Shown: one piece after another, positions 1-8,417 of the stretch | Numbering within the stretch: the stretch's first letter is position 1 | Layout: each line of letters begins with the position of its first letter | Assembly (NCBI RefSeq): GCF_015070875.1 | Contig: NZ_JADDIV010000003.1 | Span: 682,001-746,000, forward strand | Source of the DNA: Ramlibacter pallidus | GTDB lineage: Bacteria > Pseudomonadota > Gammaproteobacteria > Burkholderiales > Burkholderiaceae_C | DNA length: 64,000 nt | Reading direction: 5' to 3' | The notes under the pieces: generated by a model | Seen by the model: only the letters and a program-made list of their open reading frames with translations | What the model was told of the DNA's origin: nothing | The model's database searches: none | Program-made: the position numbers and the translations under genes

Positions 1-539
1 GCGAGGACGTCGGTGCGCAGGCGGCCGGTGCGGCGACCATGGCCCGGGATCCCGGCCATCCAGCGCTGGGCGGCGGCCAGTGGCGCGCGCGTCCCCCACC
101 GGGTGGGCACCAGGGTGCCCACGAGCAGCAGGACGTAGACGGCGAGGTTCCAGGCGAGCACCCCCAGCAGGGGCGGCGACAGCATGTTGACTTGCTGCGG
201 GTTGTCGATGCGGTCGATGGCGGCGCCGAGCAGGCACGCGGCGACGGGAAGAGCGGCCAGCACCCAGCCTCGCCAGGGATCGGGGTCTTGCAGGGCCGCG
301 ATGCGCGGGTTGCGGTTCTCGACCGCCGCGAGCATGCGGCGGGCGCGCTGCTGCAGGTACCGCGCGAAGTCGATGCCGCCGTTGGCGGTGGGGTGGCTGG
401 AGGCCAGCGCCTCGCGTTCCAGCTGCTCGCGCTCCACGGCGCTCAGCAGCTTGCCTTGGGGATCGGCATCCTCGATGGCACGGACCAGGACCAGCTGCCG
501 GGCACTGGCTTCGTCGAGGTGCAGGATGCCGTCTTCCAC
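1..539 (-). CDS. DUF2868 domain-containing membrane protein (N-terminal part)
   Basis: The C-terminal part lies outside the window. The visible 179 residues show an N-terminal soluble stretch (VLVRAIEDADPQGKLLS) followed by hydrophobic segments containing AAIDRIDNPQQVNMLSPPLLG. This is the arrangement I know from DUF2868 proteins, which usually sit beside a DUF3482 GTPase. The start is a GTG at 539-537. An in-frame TAG lies 15 bases upstream of it, so no longer start is possible, and no strong ribosome binding site is visible. The function is unknown; it is likely an inner-membrane protein. Family assignment rests on motif recall, not on a search. Confidence 0.72.
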   Translation of the reverse strand, partial: MEDGILHLDEASARQLVLVRAIEDADPQGKLLSAVEREQLEREALASSHPTANGGIDFARYLQQRARRMLAAVENRNPRIAALQDPDPWRGWVLAALPVAACLLGAAIDRIDNPQQVNMLSPPLLGVLAWNLAVYVLLLVGTLVPTRWGTRAPLAAAQRWMAGIPGHGRRTGRLRTDVL

Positions 540-606
540 TTTCGCAGGAGTCTAGGGCGCGCCCGCCCGGCCCGCGGGCACCGTCACAAGCGGTAACCGT
601 TGGCGG

Positions 607-786
607 TCAGCGCGCCTGGCGCAGGAATCGGCGCACGTTGTCCGGGTCGTGGCCGACGTAGGTGACGGCGTGTTCCAGCTCGTCCTCGCTGCAGCCGAGC
701 CAGTTGCACCAGTTGCGGCGCTCCCAGTCCGGCTCCAGGTGGATCAGCAGTTGATCGGATCCCATCTTGTTCAGGTCTTCGGACAT
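607..786 (-). CDS. DUF3606 domain-containing small protein
   Basis: A 59-residue protein with an AGGAGG ribosome binding site seven bases before its ATG. The core LEPDWERRNWCNWLGCSEDE followed by AVTYVGHDPDNVRRFL matches the DUF3606 pattern: a charged strand, a W-x-x-x-x-G segment, and an Ala-Val helix ending in a short C-terminal helix. DUF3606 proteins are small, cytoplasmic and of unknown function, and are often found near stress genes in Burkholderiales. It is divergent from the small gene at 998, and a TGTAGGAC motif lies in the shared upstream region (887-894). Confidence 0.75.
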   Translation of the reverse strand: MSEDLNKMGSDQLLIHLEPDWERRNWCNWLGCSEDELEHAVTYVGHDPDNVRRFLRQAR

Positions 787-997
787 GGTCAGTTCCTCCT
801 AGCCGATGTCTCCAGACTAGGCGGGCGGCCCGGCTGCCGCGGCAGGAAAAGGCTGCGCCACGCCGTGCGCCCACGGTCCCGCCAGTTGTAGGACTGCCGA
901 TGGGCCGTCGTCCGCCGTCCTGCCCGCGCGCTGGCCGTGCGACTACAAGCCGCGGCCTGCCCATGCCCGAGCATGGCCCCATCACAAGGAGCAGGAC

Positions 998-1207
998 ATG
1001 CTGGTGCGCAAGCTGATCGCCTTCGCCATCACCTCCGGCCTCGCCAAGAAGGCCTGGGACCATTACCGCGACCCGAAGCGGCGCCTGCCGGGCGACCCGG
1101 TCGACATCACCGAGGTGGTGGCCCGCCCCGTTTCTTCCGCGGACCCGCTGGAGCGCCGCACCCCCCGCCGCGGCGCGCGCCGCCGCCGCGAAGGCCCGAG
1201 CTCGTAA
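998..1207 (+). CDS. small basic hypothetical protein
   Basis: A 69-residue protein that I do not recognise. An AAGGAG ribosome binding site lies at the proper distance before the ATG, which is the main reason to believe it. Residues 1-20 (LVRKLIAFAITSGLAKKAW) form a short amphipathic or weakly hydrophobic helix. The C-terminus is very rich in arginine and proline. It precedes the DUF2059 gene by 34 bases and may be cotranscribed with it. Confidence 0.6.
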   Translation: MLVRKLIAFAITSGLAKKAWDHYRDPKRRLPGDPVDITEVVARPVSSADPLERRTPRRGARRRREGPSS

Positions 1208-1241
1208 CCGAAGGGTTACTCGGGGCCGTTAAACTGCCCCG

Positions 1242-1829
1242 ATGAAAAAGACACTGCTGATCCTCGCCCTCGCCGCTGCCGCCTCCGCTTCGGTGCAGGC
1301 CCAATCCACGCCCGCGAAGAAGGAACTCGTCGCCCGCATCCTGAAGATCCAGCAACCCGCCATCGACAACATGGCGCGCGGGCTGGTGACCGAGCCGCTC
1401 GGCCCGCTGATGGAAAGCGCGGAGTTCGCGCTGCAGCAGCGCGTGGCCGCCGACAAGCGCGAGACGGTCGCGAAGGAAATCCAGGCCGACGCCAAGAAGT
1501 ACGCCGACGAGACCACCGCGATCGTCCGCGACCGCGCCAACAAGCTGGCGCCGACCACCATCGGCCCGATGCTGGAAGAGAAGTTCACCGAGGACGAACT
1601 GAAGCAGGTCGTCACGATGCTGGAATCGCCCGTGCTGGCCAAGTTCCAGGCCGCGGGCGGCGACATCCAGCGCGCCCTCGTCGAGAAGGTCGTCGCCGAA
1701 ACGCGCAGCCAGGTGGAGCCGCGCCTGAAGGCACTCGAAGCGTCCATGGCCAAGCGCCTGGGCGTGCCGCCGCCCAATGCCGCCGGCAGCGCACCGGCCG
1801 CCGGCGCCAAGCCCGCGCCCAAGAAGTAA
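1242..1829 (+). CDS. DUF2059 domain-containing secreted protein
   Basis: 195 residues. A Sec signal peptide (MKKTLLILALAAAASASVQA, cleavage after about residue 20) indicates export to the periplasm. The mature part is helical and contains FTEDELKQVVTMLESPVLAKF near residues 110-130. This E-L-x-x-x-x-x-x-x-S-P-x-x-x-K pattern is characteristic of DUF2059. The tail is a low-complexity Ala/Pro/Lys stretch. The function is unknown. The gene ends at a shared hairpin terminator and converges on the FtsH-like protease gene. Confidence 0.78.
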   Translation: MKKTLLILALAAAASASVQAQSTPAKKELVARILKIQQPAIDNMARGLVTEPLGPLMESAEFALQQRVAADKRETVAKEIQADAKKYADETTAIVRDRANKLAPTTIGPMLEEKFTEDELKQVVTMLESPVLAKFQAAGGDIQRALVEKVVAETRSQVEPRLKALEASMAKRLGVPPPNAAGSAPAAGAKPAPKK

Positions 1830-1857
1830 AAAAAAGGGCGCCCCCGCAGGGGCGCCC
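1828..1857 (-). terminator. hairpin terminator between convergent genes
   Basis: A perfect 9-bp stem (1836-1844 with 1849-1857) closes a 4-base loop. On the minus strand it is followed by an uninterrupted run of eight T (complement of A at 1828-1835). It therefore ends transcription of the FtsH-like gene, whose stop is at 1881. It may also act weakly for the plus-strand DUF2059 gene, whose stop codon overlaps the A-run. Confidence 0.8.
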
Positions 1858-1880
1858 GTCCCACTCCTCGCAAATCCTGT

Positions 1881-4034
1881 CTACGCGGCCGCGTCCGGCG
1901 TGGCCTGCGCGTTCGGTGCGCCGTTGAGGCCCACCTTCGCGTCGAACGTGAAGCACGCCGCCTCGAAGGCGCGGATCTCGTGCAGCGCCTCCTTGAGGCT
2001 CATCTCGCCCGCATCCATCAGCTTGCCCGCGAGGTGCTCGGTCAGCGGCTTCAGGCGCGCCAGCGTCGCCTTCGTCTCGCCGTAGAGGCGCTCGCTCTGC
2101 ATCTCCATGATCGTGCGCGTCTCTTCGTCGACCGTGCGGTTGTTGCCGTCGTTCAGCGCGCCGAAGTTCAGGCGCGTCTTGCGGTACATGCCCATCTCGG
2201 CCACCGCGTGGTGCAGCAGCTTGGTCACGCGCGTGATGTCGTTGTGCGCGCCGTTGGTGGTGCCCTCCTCGCCGAAGAACAGCTCCTCGTTGGCCATGCC
2301 GCCCAGCAGGACGCGCACGTCGTGCTCGATGTCGGCCTTGGTCTTGAGCAGGTTCGAGCCCTGCTTGTGGAACACGAAGCCCAGCGCGTTGTTGCGCGGG
2401 TTCGCCTTCAGCGAGATCTTGATGGTCTTCATCTCCGACTGGAGCTTCTCCCAGTCGCTGCCGGCGCGCTTGCGCTCCAGCTCGAAGTCCACCAGGAAGT
2501 GGCCCCATTCGTGGATCGCGATGATGCGGCGGTCGCGCTCGCGCTCCTTCGTCGTGTTGGTGTTGACGTTGCCCACCATCACGCGCTCGGCGGCGCGCAT
2601 CAGCGTCTCGGCGTCGATCAGCTCGCCCGCCTGCACGGCGCTGATGCCGGCCTGGTTGACGATCGTCTCCAGGTCGGCCGGGCTGCGGCCCTCGGTGATC
2701 TCGACGAAGTGGCGCAGGTCCATGCTGTCGGCGACCTTGTCGGAACGCTGCGACAGGTAGTGCTGGATGATGGCCAGGCGCTCTTCCTTGTTCGGCAGGC
2801 GGAAGTCCACCTTCATCTGGAAGCGGCGCAGCATGGCCTCGTCCATCGGCATGGACTCGCTGTTGAAGTTGGAGGCGACGATCCAGATGATCTCGGCATC
2901 GTTCTTCGTGCGCACGCCGTCCAGGATGGCCAGCAGCGAGTTCTGCGTGTCGTCGTCGAACTTGCGGTGGCCGCCGCGCTTCATGAACAGGTCCTGCGCC
3001 TCGTCCAGGAAGACGATGCAGCGCTTGCGGCGCTTGGCGATCGACAGGATGCGCGCCAGCGTGTTCGAGCCGCCCGCCACGTAGCCGGTTTCCAGGTTCG
3101 CGGCGGAATGGAACAGGATCGGCAGGCCGAGTTCCTTGGCCAGGTAGCTCGCCAGCTTGGTCTTGCCGGTGCCGGCCGGGCCGCTGAACATCACGTTGAA
3201 CGGCTTGTTGATGCCGTATTCGGCGTAGGCGGCGCGGCGCTCGTACTGGTCCTTGATCTGGCGGACTTCGGACTTGATGTCGTCCATGCCGACCAGGTCC
3301 TCGATGGAGCCGTGCACCTGGTTCGGCTCGATGAAGCGCAGCGACTTGAACTGCCCCTTCAGGTGGAAGGCCAGGAAGCCCAGCAGGCCGATCGTGAGGG
3401 CCGCCGACAGGGCGCCGCTGACGCCGGCCTTCCAGCCGTCCTTCTCGGACTGCGGCCGGGCCCCGGCGAAGCGCTCGTCCAGGCGCTCGAGCATCTGCAT
3501 GCTGCTGGCGGTCAGCTCGGCGCGCGGGATGAACACCATCTTGCTGCCCCAGGCGGCGTGGACGGCCTTGTCCGCGAAGATCTTGGTCTCCATGTCGCTG
3601 GGGTAGTAGGCGTACTGCTTGCCCTGCGATTCGATCAGGATGATCCGCTCGGACACGTTCCACATCAGCGGCTTGTAGATGACCGTGATGCGCTCGACGG
3701 CGTTGGCTTCCAGGAAGCCCAGCACGGAGCCGGTGCCGAACACCACCGGCAGCTTCTCGTCGAGGGTCCAGAGCGCATCCGCGCCGGACTGGCCGGCCAT
3801 GGCCTTGACCTGCTCCGCCACGGCGGCCTGGCGCTGCCAGACGACCAGGGAGTACGTGGCGGTCACCGGGATCAGGATCGCCACGGCGATGACCAGCAGC
3901 TTGACGGCGGTGGTCTGGATGGCGAACCAGTCGGAAAGCCGCCCTCCCCACTTGCGCACGCTGAGCCAGGGGCTCGGCGTGGGCGCATCGTCGGGCGCCT
4001 CCACGTTGTCTTTGTTGGCGGACAGATCGGACAT
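1881..4034 (-). CDS. divergent FtsH-like AAA+ membrane protease (M41)
   Basis: 717 residues. Two membrane segments (about 45-66 and 207-224) flank a periplasmic region of about 140 residues, as in FtsH. An AAA+ module follows: Walker A GPAGTGKT at 285-292, Walker B VFLDEAQ at about 341-347, and LRRF with a candidate arginine finger near 402-404. The M41 peptidase domain has the zinc motif HEWGH at 508-512 and a likely third ligand in NDITRVTKL near 599. It differs from housekeeping FtsH: the second region of homology is altered (SNFNSESMPMDEAMLRRF), the pore segment reads GYVAGG, and it is longer. It is probably an ATP-dependent membrane protease with its own substrates. Upstream (4035-4448) is a long non-coding region. 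Confidence 0.82.
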   Translation of the reverse strand: MSDLSANKDNVEAPDDAPTPSPWLSVRKWGGRLSDWFAIQTTAVKLLVIAVAILIPVTATYSLVVWQRQAAVAEQVKAMAGQSGADALWTLDEKLPVVFGTGSVLGFLEANAVERITVIYKPLMWNVSERIILIESQGKQYAYYPSDMETKIFADKAVHAAWGSKMVFIPRAELTASSMQMLERLDERFAGARPQSEKDGWKAGVSGALSAALTIGLLGFLAFHLKGQFKSLRFIEPNQVHGSIEDLVGMDDIKSEVRQIKDQYERRAAYAEYGINKPFNVMFSGPAGTGKTKLASYLAKELGLPILFHSAANLETGYVAGGSNTLARILSIAKRRKRCIVFLDEAQDLFMKRGGHRKFDDDTQNSLLAILDGVRTKNDAEIIWIVASNFNSESMPMDEAMLRRFQMKVDFRLPNKEERLAIIQHYLSQRSDKVADSMDLRHFVEITEGRSPADLETIVNQAGISAVQAGELIDAETLMRAAERVMVGNVNTNTTKERERDRRIIAIHEWGHFLVDFELERKRAGSDWEKLQSEMKTIKISLKANPRNNALGFVFHKQGSNLLKTKADIEHDVRVLLGGMANEELFFGEEGTTNGAHNDITRVTKLLHHAVAEMGMYRKTRLNFGALNDGNNRTVDEETRTIMEMQSERLYGETKATLARLKPLTEHLAGKLMDAGEMSLKEALHEIRAFEAACFTFDAKVGLNGAPNAQATPDAAA

Positions 4035-4199
4035 GGTCTTCCTGCGAGGAAAAGGCCGCCGCGCACGCGCGCGTCAACCGTGGAAATGCTGGCGAAGGGG
4101 CCGGACTGGGGAGCCCTCTTCTGTCAGAGTCATCCTACAGAAAGGGTTCCGGAGAGGCGAGTTCAAAAAATGCCTAGTGGCGGAGCTGCCATGGGCCAC

Positions 4200-4371
4200 G
4201 TGACAAATTCACGAAAGCCTGTGTTGGCATTTCGCTGCACGGGCAGCACGAATGCGGCATCCGGGAACCCGGCATGCGGTTTGCAAGTCGTAGTCAGGGA
4301 GCCGGGTTCTTTTTCAAGTTTCTTTCCCGGCTACTTATCCCTCGGAGCCCCAAGGCCCCGGGGGATTTTTT
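4200..4371 (+). ncRNA. candidate structured small RNA or leader RNA
   Basis: The 414 bases between the FtsH-like start (4034) and the dehydratase start (4449) hold no convincing gene. On the plus strand there are stacked inverted repeats. One hairpin is near 4228-4257 (GCATT and GCTGC arms). GAACCCGGC at 4265-4273 pairs with GCCGGGTTC at 4301-4309 and is followed by TTTTT. AGCCGGG at 4300-4306 can instead pair with CCCGGCT at 4326-4332. A final terminator hairpin ends at 4371. Mutually exclusive pairing followed by a terminator fits an sRNA or an attenuator-type leader. I match it to no known RNA family. The limits given are approximate. Confidence 0.35.
4338..4371 (+). terminator. rho-independent terminator upstream of the dehydratase gene
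   Basis: TCCCTCGG at 4338-4345 pairs with CCGGGGGA at 4358-4365 (one G-U pair), followed by six T at 4366-4371. No plus-strand protein gene ends just before it. It therefore either closes a small RNA or attenuates transcription into the dehydratase gene 78 bases downstream. Confidence 0.6.
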
Positions 4372-4448
4372 ATTGTGCCCGCGCGGCCCGGCGCCGGCTG
4401 GCCGGCGACCGATCGCCCCTGCATGGTGCAGTGCCAAACTACGGCTCC

Positions 4449-6179
4449 ATGGCCAAGCTCGAAAAACTCCGCAGCCAGCGCTGGCTGGACCGTGACGACT
4501 TCCGCTCGTTCAACCATCGATCGCGCGTCATGCAGATGGGGTACGACCCCCGGGACTGGGAGGGCAAGCCGGTCATCGCCATCCTGAACAACTGGTCCGA
4601 CTACAACCCCTGCCACCAGCACTTCAAGCACCGCGTGGAGGAGGTCAAGCGCGGCGTGCTGCAGTCGGGCGGCTTTCCCCTCGAACTGCCGACCGTGTCG
4701 CTGGGCGAGAACCTGATCAAGCCGTCCGCCCTGCTCTATCGCAACATGCTGGCGATGGAGGTGGAGGAGATGATCCGCGCCTATCCGGTGGATGGCGTGG
4801 TCCTGATGGGCGGCTGCGACAAGACGACGCCCGCCATGCTGCTGGGCGCGACCAGCGCCGACCTGCCGGCGATCTTCCTGCCCGCCGGCCCCATGCTGCG
4901 CGGCATGTCGCGCGGCCAGACGCTCGGCTCGGGTTCCGACGCCTTCAAGTACTGGGACGAACGCCGCGCCGGCACCATCACCGAGCCGCAGTGGCAGTCC
5001 ATCATCGGCGGCATCGCCCGCAGCGCCGGCACCTGCATGACGATGGGCACGGCAAGCACGATGACCTCCATCGCCGAAGCGATCGGCATGGCGCTGCCGG
5101 GCTCCGCCTCCATCCCGGCGGTCGACGCCGGCCACCAGCGCATGGCGGCGCAGTGCGGCCGCCGCATCGTGGAGATGGTGCGCGAGGACCTGCGGCCGTC
5201 GGCCGTGCAGACGCGCGAGGCCTTCCTGAACGGCATCACCGTCGCCATGGCGCTGGGCTGCTCCACCAACGCCATCATCCACGTGATCGCGCAGGCGCGC
5301 CGCGCCGGCCAGGACATCTCGCTGGCCGATTTCGACCGCATCAGCCGCGACGTCCCGGTGCTGGCCAACATCCGCCCGAACGGCACCAGCCAGTACCTGA
5401 TGGAGGACTTCCACTACGCCGGCGGCCTGCCGGCGCTGATGCAGCGCCTGCGCCCGCACCTGCGCCTGGACCAGGTGACGGTGACGGGCCGGACCGTCGC
5501 CGAGAACATCGAAGGCGCCGAATGCTTCAACGACGACGTGATCCGCCCGCTGGCGAATCCCGTCTACCGGGAAGGCGCCCTGGCGGTGCTGCGGGGCAAT
5601 TTGGCACCCGACGGCTGCGTGATCAAGCCTTCCGCCATGAGCGAGAAGTTCCTGCGGCACACCGGCACGGCGCTGGTCTTCGACGACTACCCGAGCATGA
5701 AGAAACTGATCGACGACGAGCAGGCCGACGTGACGGACGACCACGTGATCGTCTTGCGCAACGCCGGACCCAAGGGCGGCCCGGGCATGCCGGAATGGGG
5801 AATGATCCCGATGCCCGTGAAGCTGCTCAAGGAAGGCAAGCGCGACATGCTGCGCATCAGCGACGCGCGCATGAGCGGCACCAGCTACGGCGCGTGCGTG
5901 CTGCACGTGGCGCCCGAGGCCTTCATCGGCGGCAACCTGGCGCTGGTGAAAACCGGCGACCGCATCTCGGTCGACATCCCGGCGCGGCGCATCCACGTGG
6001 AAGTCTCCGACGAGGAACTCGCCCGGCGGCGCGCGGCCTGGGTTGCGCCGCCGCCGCGGTTCGCCCGCGGCTACGGGTGGATGTTCACCCAGCACATCCT
6101 GCAGGCCGACCAGGGCTGCGACATGGATTTCCTGCAGGCCTCGTTCGGCGAGAACGCCGGGGAGCCCGACATCTTCTAG
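4449..6179 (+). CDS. IlvD/Edd family sugar-acid dehydratase (L-arabinonate/xylonate type)
   Basis: 576 residues, the usual length for pentonate dehydratases of the IlvD/Edd family. Three cysteines fit the iron-sulphur cluster ligands: C55 (NPCHQHF), C123 (GGCDKTTPA) and C196 (SAGTCMTMG). The C-terminal MSGTSYGACVLHV is the family signature. The reaction is dehydration of an aldonic acid to a 2-keto-3-deoxy acid. The ATG at 4449 is chosen because residue similarity begins there (AKLEKLRSQRW); no good ribosome binding site is visible, and an in-frame GTG lies 18 bases upstream. The gene converges with a LysR gene, overlapping it by three bases. The exact substrate is not decided by sequence. 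Confidence 0.85.
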   Translation: MAKLEKLRSQRWLDRDDFRSFNHRSRVMQMGYDPRDWEGKPVIAILNNWSDYNPCHQHFKHRVEEVKRGVLQSGGFPLELPTVSLGENLIKPSALLYRNMLAMEVEEMIRAYPVDGVVLMGGCDKTTPAMLLGATSADLPAIFLPAGPMLRGMSRGQTLGSGSDAFKYWDERRAGTITEPQWQSIIGGIARSAGTCMTMGTASTMTSIAEAIGMALPGSASIPAVDAGHQRMAAQCGRRIVEMVREDLRPSAVQTREAFLNGITVAMALGCSTNAIIHVIAQARRAGQDISLADFDRISRDVPVLANIRPNGTSQYLMEDFHYAGGLPALMQRLRPHLRLDQVTVTGRTVAENIEGAECFNDDVIRPLANPVYREGALAVLRGNLAPDGCVIKPSAMSEKFLRHTGTALVFDDYPSMKKLIDDEQADVTDDHVIVLRNAGPKGGPGMPEWGMIPMPVKLLKEGKRDMLRISDARMSGTSYGACVLHVAPEAFIGGNLALVKTGDRISVDIPARRIHVEVSDEELARRRAAWVAPPPRFARGYGWMFTQHILQADQGCDMDFLQASFGENAGEPDIF

Positions 6180-7042
6180 CGCGCGGCGGCCCCCGCCGCC
6201 TGCCAGAACGCCTCGGCCCGCGGCCCCAACGGGGCGGGGTCGCGGTACAGGCGGATCTCGATGGGGATGCGCCAGTGGGCCGGCCCGGCCACCTGCAACC
6301 GGTCCTGCCCCAGTTCCTCGCGCACGAGCGATTCGGGCAGCCAGGCCAGGCCGCGCGCGTCGAGCGCCATGCTTTTCAGCACCGATGCGAGGTGGGCGGT
6401 GAAGACCGGCTGCAGTCCCGCGGCGGCGAGTTCCGCACCGAGCGCCCGGCGCACGATGCGCCCCAGGCCGGATTCGTCGCTGAAGCCGAGCAGCGCGCGG
6501 TCCGGCGCGCCGCGGGCCTGCACCGGCAGCAGCATGTCGTGCCCGATCGGGATGGAAGGGAAATCGCGTGCGACCGCCGCTGCGCCTTCACGCGCCGGAG
6601 CATGCGCGACGACGAACTGCACGTCGCCCTGCGCGAGCAGGTCCTCGCAGCGTTGCAGCACGTCGGACACCAGCCGGACCGGCCCGCCCCCCGCGTCACG
6701 CTCCAGCGACTGCAGCCAGCGCGGGACGAAGCTGAACGACAGGGCATGCGTCGCCGCCAGGCGCAGCGTCGCGGCACCGGCCTGCGCCACCGTGCGCGCC
6801 TCGCCCGGCAGGCGCGCCACCCGCGCCAGCACTTCCACGGCTTGCGGACGGAACCACTCGCCGGCGGCGGTCAGCCGGGCCGGCTGGCTGCTGCGGTCGA
6901 ACAGTTCGGCGCCCAGCCACTCCTCCAGCGCCCGGATGCGGCGGCCGAACGCGGGCTGCGTCATGTGCCGCTCCTCGGCGGCGCGGGAAAAGTGGCCGCT
7001 GGCGGCCAGCGCCAGGAAATCCTCGAGCCAGGACAGGTTCAT
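6176..7042 (-). CDS. LysR family transcriptional regulator
   Basis: 288 residues. The N-terminal winged helix-turn-helix covers residues 1-60 (FLALAASGHFSRAAEERHMT, then QPAFGRRIRALEEWLGAELF), followed by a substrate-binding domain of the periplasmic-binding type. It is divergent from the tartrate dehydratase gene at 7136, with 93 bases between them. That is the classical arrangement of a LysR activator and its target. It likely controls the sugar-acid genes on either side, probably with the substrate or a pathway intermediate as inducer. This role is inferred from position only. Confidence 0.88.
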   Translation of the reverse strand: MNLSWLEDFLALAASGHFSRAAEERHMTQPAFGRRIRALEEWLGAELFDRSSQPARLTAAGEWFRPQAVEVLARVARLPGEARTVAQAGAATLRLAATHALSFSFVPRWLQSLERDAGGGPVRLVSDVLQRCEDLLAQGDVQFVVAHAPAREGAAAVARDFPSIPIGHDMLLPVQARGAPDRALLGFSDESGLGRIVRRALGAELAAAGLQPVFTAHLASVLKSMALDARGLAWLPESLVREELGQDRLQVAGPAHWRIPIEIRLYRDPAPLGPRAEAFWQAAGAAAR

Positions 7043-7135
7043 GGGCAGTGCCTTGGCGGCATCAAGCGGTAGAAAACGGGCATTGGCGCGCGGGCGCCGC
7101 CCTGGCGATGATGCGCGGCTGCCAAAGGAGTCCCC

Positions 7136-8299
7136 ATGAAGATCGTCGACATCCGCGAGAAGACCGTCCCCATCAGTTCGCCCATCCGCAACGCCTACAT
7201 CGACTTTAGCAAGATGACGCTGAGCCTCGTCGCCGTGATCACGGACGTGGTGCGCGACGGCCAGCCGGTGGTGGGCTACGGGTTCAATTCCAATGGCCGC
7301 TATGGCCAGGGCCAGCTGATGCGCGAGCGCTTCCTGCCGCGCATCCGGGAAGCCGAAGCCGACACGCTGCTGGACGCACGCGGTGTCCTCGACCCGCACA
7401 AGGTGTGGGCCACGATGTTCCGCAACGAGAAGCCGGGCGGCCACGGCGAACGCTCGGTCGCGATGGGCACCATCGACATGGCGCTGTGGGATGCGGTGGC
7501 GAAGATCGAGGAGAAGCCGCTGTTCCGGCTGCTGGCCGAGCGCTACGGCGACGGCACGGTCAACCGCAGGGTGTTTGTGTATGCCGCCGGCGGCTACTAC
7601 TACCCCGGCAAGGACGACGCGCAGCTGAAGGACGAGATGCGCAGCTACCTGGACCGCGGCTACTCGGTGGTGAAGATGAAGATCGGCGGCGCCTCGCTGG
7701 ACGAGGACCTGCGCCGGATCGACTCCGTGCTGTCCATCCTGCAGGACGGGCAGCGCCTGTGCGTGGACGCCAACGGCCGGTTCGACCTGGACACCGCGAT
7801 CGCCTACGCCAAGGCGCTCTCCCACTACGACCTGTTCTGGTACGAGGAAGCCGGCGACCCGCTCGACTTCGAACTGCAGGCCACGCTGCGCAGCTACTAC
7901 CGCAACCCGATGGCGACCGGCGAGAACCTGTTCTCCATGCAGGACGCCCGCAACCTGGTGCGCTACGGCGGCATGCGGCCGGACCGCGACTTCCTCCAGT
8001 TCGACTGCGCGCTGTCGTACGGCCTCGTCGAGTACCTGCGCACGCTGGAGATGCTGAAGGAACACGGCTGGTCGGCCAGCCGCTGCGTGCCGCACGGCGG
8101 CCACCAGATGTCGCTGAACATCGCTGCCGGACTGGGACTGGGTGGCAACGAGTCGTACCCCGACCTGTTCCAGCCCTACGGCGGCTTCCCCGACGGGGTC
8201 CAGGTCGAGGACAGCCACGTGGTGCTGCCGGAACTGGCGGGCATCGGCTTCGAGGGCAAGGCGGACCTGATCCGCGAGATGCGAGCACTGTCGCGCTGA
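7136..8299 (+). CDS. tarD: D(-)-tartrate dehydratase (enolase superfamily)
   Basis: 387 residues with very strong similarity, as I recall it, to the characterised Bradyrhizobium D-tartrate dehydratase: SSPIRNAYIDFSKMT, VVGYGFNSNGRYGQG, NEKPGGHGERSVA and HGGHQMSLNIAAGLGLGGN. Catalytic residues are in place: the KMK motif at 180-182, metal ligands D211 (VDANG), E237 and E263 (GEN), and H320 as general acid/base. It converts D-tartrate to oxaloacetate and needs Mg2+. An AAGGAG site precedes the ATG. It is divergent from the LysR gene, its likely regulator. Confidence 0.9.
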   Translation: MKIVDIREKTVPISSPIRNAYIDFSKMTLSLVAVITDVVRDGQPVVGYGFNSNGRYGQGQLMRERFLPRIREAEADTLLDARGVLDPHKVWATMFRNEKPGGHGERSVAMGTIDMALWDAVAKIEEKPLFRLLAERYGDGTVNRRVFVYAAGGYYYPGKDDAQLKDEMRSYLDRGYSVVKMKIGGASLDEDLRRIDSVLSILQDGQRLCVDANGRFDLDTAIAYAKALSHYDLFWYEEAGDPLDFELQATLRSYYRNPMATGENLFSMQDARNLVRYGGMRPDRDFLQFDCALSYGLVEYLRTLEMLKEHGWSASRCVPHGGHQMSLNIAAGLGLGGNESYPDLFQPYGGFPDGVQVEDSHVVLPELAGIGFEGKADLIREMRALSR

Positions 8300-8417
8300 A
8301 CTTGCCGGCAGGCCGGCTCCCGCTGTAGGACCATGCCGCTTCCTTGTAAACCGTTGCCACAGCAGCGGACTTGCGTCGCACACTCCCGGCGCAGGGAAGC
8401 AGTACAGGGAGAGCGAC

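Noticed and set aside
1612..4077. Long open frames overlapping the FtsH-like gene, including one on its own strand in another frame (821 codons) and a plus-strand one from 1980 to 6179
   Set aside because: They are rich in Arg, Ala, Gly, Pro and His with no domain motifs, the usual result of high-GC third positions in the true gene. Only the part of the plus frame from 4449 onward is real.
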